A stretch of 64,000 nucleotides of DNA from Pegoplata infirma. Its lineage: Eukaryota; Arthropoda; Insecta; Diptera; Anthomyiidae. The translations under genes and the position numbers were made by a program. The stretch is from the NCBI GenBank assembly GCA_963921195.1, contig OY992540.1, forward strand, positions 174,997,896-175,061,895. The letters are read 5' to 3'. Numbering within the stretch: position 1 is the first letter of the stretch; each line of letters starts with the position of its first letter. The notes beneath the pieces were generated by a model. The model saw nothing but the letters and a program-made list of their open reading frames with translations. It was not told where the DNA came from and searched no databases. Below, piece after piece: positions 54,329 to 64,000 of the stretch.

Positions 54329-55239
54329 AAATCGTATCTGGTGTCCGCAAGGGTTGTGTACTGTCACCCTTGTTGTTTAACATCGTTTTAGATCTTATAG
54401 TCCGTAATGCTACTGAAGCAAACAGAGGTATCAACTGGGGTCTCAACCAACAACTAGAGAGCCTAGAGTATGCAGATGATAACTGTCTCCTTTCGCACAG
54501 CTATAAAGATATGAAAGCTAAACTTAACTGCATTGAAACCGAAGCTGCAAAGGCTGGCTTAAGAATAAACACAGGCAAAAGTAAGGTAATGCGATGTAAT
54601 ACAGCAAACACCAACAAATTTCGTATAGGAAATACTGATCTGGAGGAAGTCACATCATTTTGTTACCTAGGCAGCATCTTAACAAACACAGGTGGTTCTA
54701 GCAATGATGTTACGTACCGAATCTCAAGAGCCAACCAAGCATTTGGTACCCTACGATCAGTATGGAAATCTTCAGCCATATCCAAAAACACGAAGATCCG
54801 CATCTTTAACTCTTGTGTCAAGTCTGTGCTCCTTTATGCATGTGAAACTTGGAATACAACAGAACACGATATAAACACCTTACAAGTGTTTGTTAATCGA
54901 TGTCTTCGAAGAATTGTCAAGGTTTTCTGGCCGAACACAATATCGAATATTGATCTTTGAAGACAAACGAACCAGCGGCCAATTCACATTGACATTCTAA
55001 ATCGTAAATGGCGCTGGATTGGTCATACGCTGCGTAGGCCCCCAGGTGACACAGCCAAAATCGCCATTGACTGGAACCCACAGGGTAGACCAAGAAGAGT
55101 AGGCAGACCATCCCACACCTGGCGTCGACAACTAAACATCGAAGTAAGACGTATCGATCTAAGCTGGGGAGAGATAAAACGAATCGCAACAAACCGGACC
55201 GAATGGAATAAATTCGTTGTGGCCCTTTGTTCCGAATAG
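54329..55239 (+). pseudogene. RTE-like LINE, 5'-truncated copy with natural 3' end
   Basis: Starts within RT motif B (SGVRKGCVLSPLLFNIVLD) and continues with LEYADDNCLLSHS (motif C, YADD), SKVMRCNTANTNKF, SFCYLGSILTNTGGSS, LLYACETWNTTEHD, VNRCLRRIVKVFWPN, WRWIGHTLRRPPGDT and WGEIKRIATNRTEWNKFVV, ending ALCSE and TAG at 55237-55239. One in-frame TGA at 54958-54960 sits where a Trp codon is expected. It gives the C-terminal end missing from the copy at 13373-18017. The two copies differ clearly, so they are separate subfamilies. A TATAA-rich tail follows at 55250-55270. Confidence 0.88.
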
Positions 55240-56569
55240 GAACCACAGGACATAATATATAATATATATACAGTGACGAGCAAAAGTGTAACAGGGTTCA
55301 CATTGCTTAGATAATCTGCTCTATATTTTAAACTACACAAGATAAAGTATTGAAGTTTTTTGATAATTTTATTAGTTAATTGATCAGAATTTATAAACTT
55401 TATCGAAATATGCTGTAAAATTTTTTATAAAAAAAATGTAGTAAAAATTCCATAAAAAGGCAAGTGTTACATTATTGCACTCATGATTTTTCTACATAAA
55501 TCTTTAGGACAACTTTTATATTTCGCACATATAGACCCGGATTTTGCAATTTTTTTATAAAACTTAATTAATAACATAAAAATAATTCATTTGTTGAAAA
55601 GAAATTTTGGGTAAACATTATTTTTAACTCAAAAGTCCGTCCTTTTTACGTTTTTTGGGGAACCACTCATATTTATCAAGCTAAGAATTTGCAGAAATTA
55701 TTTTTTTTTGAATGGTGTTTATATCAGGCGATAATAGAGACCATTTATAAAAAATTTCGTAAATGGATTGTTGCTTTTGCAATTAGTAAAAAAAAAGTTA
55801 TTGTGTACTGGGGTTGGGTTTCTGGAGGAATTTCAAATATTTTTGCCGAAATTCGACATTTTTCGGCTGAATAAAGGCCAATTTTGCCTCAAGAAGTGTT
55901 TTCTTAATTCAGCCGTAAATAAATCAACAAGTTATATCACCAGTTGATCATAAATTTTGTTAAGAATGGGTTTATGCCATTTAAAACCACTATCACATTT
56001 CGTGGTTTTGGACATTATCCTCGGGGTAGTGCCATAGTGTCAAATTATCGAATCAGAACGCAATCTTTCGAGTTAATTTTTTCAGAAAGAACAAAAATAA
56101 ATAATGTTTAATTAATAAAAGTCTTTTGCTGCTCTTATCATTGGACGAAATTCACTAATTCAATTTAGGTACCCCAAACAATAATTTTAAATAGGGATTT
56201 AATAATAACTACATTCTTTATAACAATATTGTCAATCTACTGATGATTTTAATTGACGATATATTTAAGACCGAATATAGAAAAAACATCATCGGCCAGA
56301 ATTGGCTCGTATTCATCAGAAAAATGTTGAATATCTGCAAAAATATTTGAAATTCCGCCAAAAACCCAAATTGAGTACCCAATAAAAAAATTGTATTAAT
56401 TGCAAAATAAACAAACCACTTATGAATTTGATTATAAATGTGCTCTACTATCGCCGGATATAAGCGCCATTCAAAAAAAATAATGTCTGTATATTCTAAG
56501 CTTGAGTAATACGTGTGGCTCTCCTAAAATCGTTAAAAGGACGGACTTTTGAGTTAAAAAAAATGTTTA

Positions 56570-59500
56570 CCCGGCTAAAAATGTTGTATATCATCATATA
56601 TGATATCATATATGAGACCATATACAGTATCATATATAGTATCAAATATGGTCTCATATATGAACATATTCCAAAATTGGCGCTTATATAAGACACGATC
56701 ATATATGATGCAATATATGTGATCATATATTAGATCATATATTGAATCATATATTGGATCATATATTGAATCATATATTGAATAATATATGATGTTTTTA
56801 ATTTGTTTTACATTCTTTTTTATATTTTTTATTTATTTTTTCATCTTAAACTATATGTAATAGGTTATTATGTATATATTCACCAGAATTGCAAACGATG
56901 TACGCAAGTATAATTAAAAATAAAAAATATTGTTTTATTCATTACTGGTGTTTTTGATATATTTGAATGAACACCTTTAGTTTGATGATTTTGATTTTTT
57001 AGTTACTATCGTTTGCATTTTTGGTGACCATATAAAAATATATAATTAAACTTATAGATACGAGAATACATTTTGATATTAAAAAAAATAAATTGAACAT
57101 AAAAGATCTTGAGTTGAGTTGAGTAAAAGATCTAATATATCAAGTTTTTCAATTGATATCAATTACGAAAGATGCGAACAAAGGGCTTGTTACAGGAACG
57201 ATGATTTCCTTTGTGTTTTCTTGTTTTAGTGTTAATTTCGATTATCTTCGGACTTAGCGTTTTTGTTAAAAAAGTCAAAATCTAAAAAAATTGATAGAAA
57301 ATAATATTAGTATGCACACAAGATATTTCTAGAATTTTTATTGTATTGAATTATTACCAACAACAGCATTTGGTGCTAATGGGCTAATGATAACACGAAT
57401 ATCCTTTAAAGATTGGCTTGATACTGCTAGATACATACATACATGTTAATGGAGTGTATTTTGTAAGGACCATGGGTTGCTTAAGACCATGAATGCTTTT
57501 TACGGAAAGGTATATTGTCTTTCAGAACTCCATCTGATAAAATATTAAAATTACTCCATATTCCTTTTTTTATTCCAGAAAAAAAGAACTTGCTACTACT
57601 AAATGCATGTTTTTTACTCAAAATTTTTAGTAGGTACATAATTACTTAAGACTTCGATTAAAAGCAATATATTAGTAGTACGTATTTTATCTTTTTGGGT
57701 TATGTGTGTAACGATGTTTGAAGGATAGGGATAAGAAACTATTTTTACTTACATCATGGCGACAATGTGCCAGGTTGTCACTTTCGCTAATTGACAGCTT
57801 TCGTGTGATTGTAAGTAAAAACGTTGTCTTTTCGAAATCGTTACTCAACAGTAAGCGATTTTAAAATATTTTGTAGTGTTTGAACCGTAGTGATAACGTT
57901 ATGGTGGTGCATATGCCCTCTCCTCCATCTTGAGCGAGCTTAACGTAGCTCCTCATGGTTGAATTTTCTTTAAATAGTAACTCGGCCTCCAAACTTATAC
58001 GTTCTTTCCATTTCCAATTTGCTATTGCGACAGTATGGGATTTCAAAATAATTTATAGTGTTGGAATCGTATTGATAACATTTCTGGTGGTGCATATGTC
58101 ATCTTCTCCAAGTTGAGTGAGCTTAACTTAACTCGGCCTTAAAACTGCTTATACGATCTTTCCATTTCCAATTTGCTATGGCGACATTAATGGTTTTTTA
58201 AATAGTTTGCAGTATTGCAATCGTAGTGACAACATTATGGTGGTGCATATGACCTCTCCACCAAGTTGCACGAGATTAACGAAGCTGCGTAGTTTAATTT
58301 TCTTCAACATCAAATTACTAAATAATATTGTATTTGCGACATTTACTCATTTTGAATATGATCTTGTTTTGGAATAAAATGTCCACGCTTAAACTTGTTA
58401 TGACGATGAACTGGAAAAAATTAAAACATGATTTTAAAATTCAAATACATATTAATGAAAGCTTACCTTTTCCAACATTTTTTCATGTAAATTTACATCA
58501 TGGCGACAATGTGCCAGGTTGTCGATTTCGCTTATTGACAGATTTCTTGTAATTGCAAGTAAAAACGTTGTCCTTCCCAAATCGTTACTCAACATTAAAA
58601 CTGATCAAACCTTCTTTTCATTTCGATTTGCTATGGCGAAAGTAAGCGTTTTCAAAATAGTTTGTAGTGTTGGAACCGTAGTGATAGCGTTAGGGTGGTG
58701 TATATGCGCTCTCCTCCAAGTTAAGCGAGCTTAACGTAGCTCCGCATGGTTAAATTTTCTTCAACTAGTAACTCGGCCTCCAAACTTCTTATACCTTCTT
58801 TCCATTTCCAATTTTCTATTGCGACAGTAAGGGACTTCAAAATAATTTATAGTGTAGTAATAACAGTTCTGGTGGTGCAAATGTCCTCTTCTCCAAGTTG
58901 AGCCAGCTTAACGTAACTCGGCCTCAAAACTGCCTATACGGTCTTTTCATTTCCAATTTGCTATGGCAACATAAAGGGATTTCAAAATAGTTTGCAGTAT
59001 TGCAATCGTAGTGAAAACATATTGGTGGTGCATATGCCCTCTCCACATAGTTGTACGAGATTAACGAAGCTGCGTAGTTTAATTTTATTCAATATCAAAG
59101 TACTCAATAATATTGTATTTGCGACACACATTTACTTAATTTAAATAGGATCTTGTTTTGGATAAAAAAAGTCCACGCTTTTACTTGGTATGACGATGAA
59201 CTGGAAAAAATTAATACATATGATTTTAAAATTCTAAATACATATTAATGAAAACTTACCTTTTCTAAAATTTTTTTATGCAGAATATTTTGCAATATTT
59301 GTTAAATTATTGATATATATTAAGGTATGTCAATCGATGGTAAAGTAATAATATAATTTTAACCTAAAAAACTTTTATTTTGTAATTCTGGTTCAAATTT
59401 AACATTTCATGATAGCATATATGGTTCCATATATGATATCATATATGGCACATATTTTAAATACGACCACATATATGGGATCGTTTCTTGCATATATGAT

Positions 59501-59589
59501 CACATATATGTTTCCATATAAGTCATATATGATCATATAAAGATCTTTATATAAGCATATATGAACATACACATTTATTTTTAGCCGGG
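56570..59589. mobile_element. TA-flanked element (CCCGGCTAAAAATG ends) nested in the Tc1-like element
   Basis: CCCGGCTAAAAATGTTG at the left and TATTTTTAGCCGGG at the right are inverted, with TA on both sides. Removing it restores the continuity of the outer arm (ACATT then TTTGGCTAAAC-type sequence). Both subterminal regions (56580-56790 and 59400-59580) consist of CATATATG-type palindromic repeats. The centre is a tandem duplication (57751-59280). No transposase frame was found. Confidence 0.85.
57751..59280. repeat. 744-bp tandem duplication with ~150-180-bp subrepeats
   Basis: CATCATGGCGACAATGTGCC starts at 57753 and again at 58497, spacing 744. Within each unit a shorter block with TGGTGGTGCATATG, CTCTCCTCC and GAGCTTAACGTAGCT repeats three times (about 57904, 58088, 58240; 58694, 58870, 59025). 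Sequence between units has drifted by substitutions. Confidence 0.85.
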
Positions 59590-59933
59590 TAGCCAAAATT
59601 TCTTTTCAACAAATGAATTATTTTTATGTTATTTATTAAGTTTTATAAAAAAATTGCAAAATCCGGGTCTATATGCGCGAAATATAAAAGTTGTCCTAAA
59701 GATTTATGTAGAAAAATCATGAGTGCAATAATGTAACACTTGCCTTTTTATGGAATTTTTACTATATATTTTTTATAAAAAATTTTACAGCATATTTCGA
59801 TAATGTTTATAAATTCTGATCAATTAACTAATAAAATTATCAAAAAACTTCAATACTTTATCTTGTGTAGTTTAAAATAAAGAGCAGATTATCTAAGCAA
59901 TGTGAACCCTGTTACACTTTTGCTCGTCACTGT

Positions 59934-60326
59934 ATATGATCGATTCTAAGACATTCTGTGAATGTCCGTCCGTCTGTAGATAACACAATGCAGTCCAAAA
60001 TAAAACAGCTAGACACCTGAAGTTTGGCACAAATATGTCTTATGTTCATAGGCAGGTTAAGTTCGTGAATCGGGCCAGGGGGAAAAAAGTTCCCCCTTGA
60101 AGAACTGAACCAACATCTGAAAAAATACACTTTTTTACATGTTTTTTTGTATTTTTGTTAAATAAATGAAACATTTTTGTATATTTATCGCGATGGGAAG
60201 GTGCTCTCAAAGTCCCCCACTGAACCCATAACCCCCCCCCCCCCCCCCCAAAAACGCCCCTGACATTTTTTTTTTTTTAATTTTTTTTACATTTTGGAGG
60301 GTATAACAGATTCGACACTTTCACTT
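59934..60326 (+). mobile_element. Helentron/DINE-like repeat, 5'-truncated
   Basis: Begins at TATGATCGATTCTAAGACAT directly after the Tc1-like element and runs through CCGTCCGTCTGTAGATAACA, GGGCCAGGGGGAAAAAAGTT, a run of C and TTTTGGAGGGTATAACAGAT to TTCACTTGTTTT. The apical part of the terminal hairpin is deleted (GATTCGACAC). The other half of this copy may have been displaced by the Tc1-like insertion. Confidence 0.75.
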
Positions 60327-60674
60327 GTTTTCTCCTTATTTTTCTTATTATAAATAAAAAAGAAAAATGTTTTTGTGTTGCTTTTAAGCTAAATTGCATC
60401 GAAAATGTGTAATATTTTACAAAACTATTCCAAACGACGCTAAATTAAGAAATTTATGTAAGTTAAGGTGTCGTTTTTTTCGGCATTATGTATTGCAAAG
60501 CAGTTATCTCAGAACCGTGTCCACACAAGGCTTCAAAGGGCCAATATACGCCCCTATAAGATAGGCCGATGTGAAAAACAGCTCCGAAGTAGGAGCAACT
60601 AGTTTTAAGGATTAGATTTAAGATTTGATTTACATATTGTTAGGCCTAATAAAGGCAGATTCAATATTAAATAT
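60327..60674. other. Unassigned sequence between two Helentron-like repeats
   Basis: Contains AGGCTTCAAAGGGCCAATAT and GAAGTAGGAGCAACTAG, and ends near AATAAAGGCAGATTCAATAT, which resembles the 3' end of a transcribed repeat (LTR or LINE). There is no coding evidence. Confidence 0.35.
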
Positions 60675-61556
60675 AACAAGTAAGAAAGCTATATTCGGCT
60701 GTGCCGAATCTTTAAATACCCTCCACAATGTTAACCAATGCACTATGGTTTTGCAGACGACCAAAATTAGTAATTTTGATTAGAAATATTTTATTTTGAG
60801 TAAAAAACTCTTTTTTTTTTGTCATTTTTTTTTTTTTTGAGTCTAAAACTTTTTTCGAATGTAATATTTTTTTACTGTAAAAATATTTCTGAGTGAATGC
60901 ACGTACGTATGTACACAAAATATTGTAATTTTTGTAAAAAAAACTAAATTTTTATTTAAGTGTAAAATTTTTTTCGATTGCAATTTTTAAGCTACCAATG
61001 CTTTTAAAACTAAACAAGTTTAAAAAGCATTGCTTTAAGACTAAACAAGTTTGAAAAGCATTGTTAAGTTACGACCAATGCTTTTAAAACTTGTATAACA
61101 CGTGTCATTTAAGATGAAGCCAATCTAAAATTCACTGTTTTGCTAATAACTTTTGAACCAATGGACTGCTTGAGCTGAAATTCAATACGAAACAGACCTT
61201 GGCAACTGCAAAGATTCATGCCAAGTTTCAGGAGTCTCATTTTTGTCTTTCGGAAGTTATCGTGTTCTTTATCTCGTAAATTCGCGAAAAACCCTTACCG
61301 AAATTTACTCTTTTGCTCATAACTTATAAATGACCAACATATATGCCAAACTTCAGTAGCCTCTGTAAAGTCTTTCAAAAGTTAGCGTGTTTTCAACAAA
61401 CAGACGGACGGACGGACATCGCTAGATCGACTTAAAATCGATCGAGGATCATGAATATATATACTTTATGGGGTTCTAGACCAATATTTCGATGTGTTAC
61501 AAACGGAATGACAAACTTATATATACCCTCTATCACTAGAGTGGAGGGTATAAAAA
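60675..61556 (-). mobile_element. Helentron/DINE-like repeat, longer subtype
   Basis: Read on the minus strand it starts at TATACCCTCCAC (61550) and ends with the hairpin TTCGGCACAGCCGAATATAG and CTTTCTTACTTGTT (60675). Subterminal ATACCCTCCAC (60717) and GTGGAGGGTAT (61541) are exact inverse. The interior differs from 38901-39581 but shares the GACAGACGG- and GGGGTTCTAGACC-type left part and the fragment at 41340-41600. So at least two subtypes exist. Confidence 0.75.
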
Positions 61557-61645
61557 CATATAAAAAATGTATCACTTAAAAAATTTTATTCGGGAGAACA
61601 AAAAATTTAATACGTAAAATAATACATAGCGATAAAATTACTTAC

Positions 61646-61857
61646 TTCCAAGAAGATATCTGCGCAATCATGGATAACTAGCACTAACGATCCAACGCGA
61701 TGTAAGTTACATATAAAACTTAACGACATCAATAGCAGGGTTACCATGTGATGAATAAACATTTGCCAAAAATCTTTACGCTTTACATCAAAAAATTGAG
61801 TAACAGTCAGAGACCAGTAAAACGCCATTGATATCATATAATACCACCAAATATCAC
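61646..61857 (-). CDS. schlank: Ceramide synthase, catalytic Lag1p-motif exon
   Basis: Minus-strand exon of 212 bases with acceptor TTTCAG (61863-61858) and donor GTAAGT from 61645. After two bases of a split codon it reads DIWWYYMISMAFYWSLTVTQ, FFDVKRKDFWQMFIHHMVTL, LLMSLSFICNLHRVGSLVLV and IHDCADIFLE. This is the core of the Lag1p motif of the TLC domain, with KRKDF, the paired His of FIHH and the HD of VIHDCADIFLE, the residues essential for acyl-CoA dependent N-acylation in this family. It ends in phase 0 and joins exon 36432-36547 (AAKL). Upstream exons (N-terminal helix, homeobox-like domain, first helices) lie beyond 64000 or were not found. Confidence 0.96.
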
Positions 61858-62124
61858 CTGAAATTGACTAAAATAAAAAATATTTATATATTTTAAAACT
61901 GTTAGTATATTAGGGCGGTTATTTTTTATTCCCCCCACTCTTGTGATAGAGGGTATATATTAGAGTTGTGAATTATTCGCCTTTCAACTTTGTTCGAAAA
62001 ATTTAACTATTTTTTTTTTGTTCGTTCGGTCAAAAAATAATCAGTGAGAGTAACGAATAAAAAACGAATACAAAATACATAAAAACTTAAAAATTGAACA
62101 ACTGACAATGAGATTACTTTAGAC
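61858..62124 (-). other. Intron upstream of the Lag1p exon
   Basis: Contains a degenerate Helentron-like end at 61935-61960 (GTGATAGAGGGTATATATTA). No other feature was seen. Confidence 0.45.
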
Positions 62125-62215
62125 CAGTCATGCGCATTTTTGTAATTCCTATTCCCGCGGGAATAGGCTTAAAAATGCTGCACATACACTATAAAATTCT
62201 GTTGCTTGAGCAAAT
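62125..62215. repeat. Repeat with perfect 20-bp GC palindrome, copy 2
   Basis: CCTATTCCCGCGGGAATAGG at 62148-62167, preceded by AGTCATGCGCATTTTTGTAA and followed by AAAATGCTGC and TAAAATTCTGTTGCTTGAGC. The match to 26883-27010 is close, but a GC-rich piece after TGCTGC is missing here. Confidence 0.85.
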
Positions 62216-62254
62216 TTGTTGACTTTTCGCTTGCTACTACCCACACAAGCATAA

Positions 62255-62575
62255 CCCAGCAGAAATAAATCGAGATTTTGGCGACACAGCATCTATTTAT
62301 AGCATACCGAAGCGCATCCAAAGAGCGCTCTTAAGGATGCAGTAAAAGTAAAGGGAAAAAAGTTTAATTTTTTGTTAAGATTTTTTATATAAAACTTACA
62401 ATTTAAAATTATTTTTTGATTAAATTTCACACTTGCTTTCCTTTTTAATATTTTTAACACTTTTTGAATGAAAAAGTATGAGTTTTGGACGAAGACAGAT
62501 GATTTCACTGCATCATTATTGCGCATTTATCAGCGCTGCAAAGAGTGCTTCAATCATAACATATTTAACACATTT
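62255..62575. mobile_element. Truncated copy of the CCCAGCAGAAAT element
   Basis: The left 320 bases match 38510-38820 closely: CCCAGCAGAAATAAATCGAG, GCGCATCCAAAGAGCGCTCT, then GCATCATTATTGCGCATT. The match stops near 62575; no right end is visible in the following 1.4 kb. Confidence 0.8.
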
Positions 62576-62869
62576 TGAATGATGATAAATAGGCTAACCA
62601 AAAAACAGCAAATGCTTTTTTGTTATTTCAAAGAATAAACCGATTTGGATTAAACACAGTCTGATAACGAAAAAACACAAATATTAAAATTTTGTTTTAA
62701 CTTTTTTGCATATTTTTTCATTTATTGGTATGTTTTTTATCTCATTTTTACATTTTATTCTCTTTCTTACAACTTTTTTCTTGTAATTTATCTAGATTAT
62801 TATTTTTTTTTTAAATCAAAAAAATGTTGCTAAAATTTTTACAAATACATATGTATTTCAAAAAAATGT
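62576..62869. other. AT-rich sequence without recognised feature
   Basis: Low-complexity AT-rich DNA between the truncated element and the terminal repeat array. No frame or inverted repeat was noticed. Confidence 0.5.
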
Positions 62870-64000
62870 TTGCAGATTTTAAAATATTTTTCAGTATTTT
62901 TAAAAACAATTTTTGACTACACAATTTCCACTTTAATTTCAAATAATACAAATTATATTACGAAAAACTTACAATCATATTTTAGAAACTTAAATTATAT
63001 TTATAAAATTTCCAATTATATTTCAAAAATTTCCAATTATTTTTCAGAAATTTTCATTTATAACTCAAAAATTTCCAATTATATTTAAAAAATTTTCCAA
63101 TTATATTTCCTAAATTTCTATTTCAGAAACTTCCACTTATATTTCAGAAATTTCCATTTATATTACAAAAATTTCCAATTGTATTTAAGAAATTTACATT
63201 TGTATTTCCAAAATTTTCTAAATACTTTTCAGAAAATTCCATTTGTATTTTAAAAATTTCCATTTTGATTTCAAAATTTTCAATTTTTTTTTTGCTATTA
63301 GGAAAATTCCATTTAAATTTTAAAAAAATTCCATGTGTATTTTAGAAATTTCCAATTGTGTTTCAAAAATTTCTATTTCAAAATTTTCTAAACTCTTTCC
63401 AGAAAATTCATTTATATTTCCAAATAAATAATTTAGAAAATTAAAAATACAAATGTAAAATTCTTAAATACAGTTGGAAATTTCTGAAACATTAATAGAT
63501 GTTTCTGAAATATAAATGGAAATTTCTGAAATATAAATGGAAATTTTTGAAATACAAATGGAATTTTCTGATATATAAATAGAAATTTCTGAAATATAAA
63601 TGGATATTTCTGAAATATAATTTGTATTTTCTGAAATAAAAGTGGAAATGGTATAATTCAGAACTTTGAACTTTTTTTGACATAAAAATGTTTAATTTTT
63701 TTCAAATTGTATTTCAGAAATAGTCAATTGTATTTCAGAAACATTTAATTGTATTCTAGATTTTCAAATTGTGTTCCAGAAAGAGTCAATTGTATTTCAG
63801 AAACAGTCAATTGTATGTATTGATTGTATGTATTGTTGACCTTTGTATTTCAGAAATTTTCAACTGAAATTTCTGATATACACTTGCTTAAATCTGAAGT
63901 ACAATTGAGTATTTCTGAAATACAATTGAAATACAATTCTGAAATACAATTGGAAAATCAGAAATACAATTGTCTATTTCTGAAATTCTATTGGAAAATC
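62870..64000. repeat. Degenerate ~21-bp satellite-like array with orientation switches
   Basis: Imperfect repeats of TATTTCAGAAATTTCCAATT type (about 21 bp) run to the window edge. From about 62980 to 63420 the plus strand reads TTTCAGAAATTTCC. From about 63450 to 63650 it reads the complement, AATGGAAATTTCTGAAATA. From about 63700 to 63860 the first orientation returns (TCAATTGTATTTCAGAAA), and it switches again after 63870. The array continues beyond the window. Short frames here are by-products of the period being a multiple of three. Confidence 0.85.

Larger units (their letters stand above)
55271..59931. mobile_element. Tc1/mariner-like element with long TIRs
   Basis: Starts CAGTGACGAGCAAAAGTGTA and ends in the exact inverse at 59931, with TA on both sides. 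Inverted identity extends for about 340 bp at each end and then inward. 55620-55900 also matches 56270-56566 in reverse, so the original element was a foldback with arms of about 650 bp. A decayed frame in both arms reads VYWGWVSGGISNIFAEIRHF (55795-55856) or its drifted relative and may derive from a Tc1-type transposase. The right arm is split by the insertion 56570-59589. Confidence 0.85.

Noticed and set aside
60420..60674. An LTR of a retrovirus-like element
   Set aside because: AATAAAGGCAGATT looks like a transcript end, but no paired LTR, primer binding site or gag/pol reading frame is present.
63492..63683. A repetitive frame rich in HLYFRNF
   Set aside because: It is the translation of the 21-bp array, whose period is divisible by three; there is no start context or other evidence for a protein.

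Overview
The window is AT-rich eukaryotic DNA from a fly-like insect (order Diptera inferred, species not determinable). The evidence is four GT-AG-bounded minus-strand exons of a ceramide synthase very close to the insect gene schlank, plus insect-type APE non-LTR retrotransposons (Jockey-like and RTE-like), hAT-, piggyBac-, Tc1/mariner- and PIF-like DNA elements, and a dispersed repeat with the layout of DINE-1/Helentron elements. No rRNA, CRISPR array, bacterial operon or virus was recognised.

Layout. From 1 to about 19 kb there is no host gene. This part is nested repeats: two inverted copies of a DNA transposon carrying a tRNA-like segment (112-1699 and 5363-6796), a dissected RNase H-bearing LINE between and around them, several short hairpin elements, a second LINE remnant (9.0-10.4 kb), an inverted-arm element with CCCAGCA ends (10379-11494), and an RTE-type LINE (13373-18017) broken by two insertions.

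From 19117 to 61857 the window is the 3' half of the ceramide synthase gene, read right to left: exons 61646-61857, 36432-36547, 26594-26738 and 19117-19257, joined by introns of 25.1, 9.7 and 7.3 kb. The exon phases fit exactly and give 203 residues: most of the catalytic TLC/Lag1p region, the last membrane segments and the acidic serine-rich tail. The 5' part of the gene lies beyond the right edge.

The 7.3-kb intron holds a 16-bp near-palindromic minisatellite, 146-bp tandem repeats, four copies of an intron-containing gene-like module and an hAT-like element. The 9.7-kb intron holds LINE pieces interrupted by a 3-bp-TSD element and a clean hAT-like element. The 25.1-kb intron holds a foldback element (41847-51710) into which were inserted a piggyBac-like element, a piggyBac MITE and a full-length Jockey-type LINE (46032-51142) with poly(A) tail, 11-bp target duplication and intact ORF2. 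It also holds a Tc1-like long-inverted-repeat element (55271-59931) interrupted by another TA-flanked element.

The only sequences that look able to encode working protein are the ceramide synthase exons and the Jockey-type LINE, whose ORF1 is split by one frame change at an A-AAA-AAG heptamer. Almost everything else is mobile DNA in a readable order of insertion.
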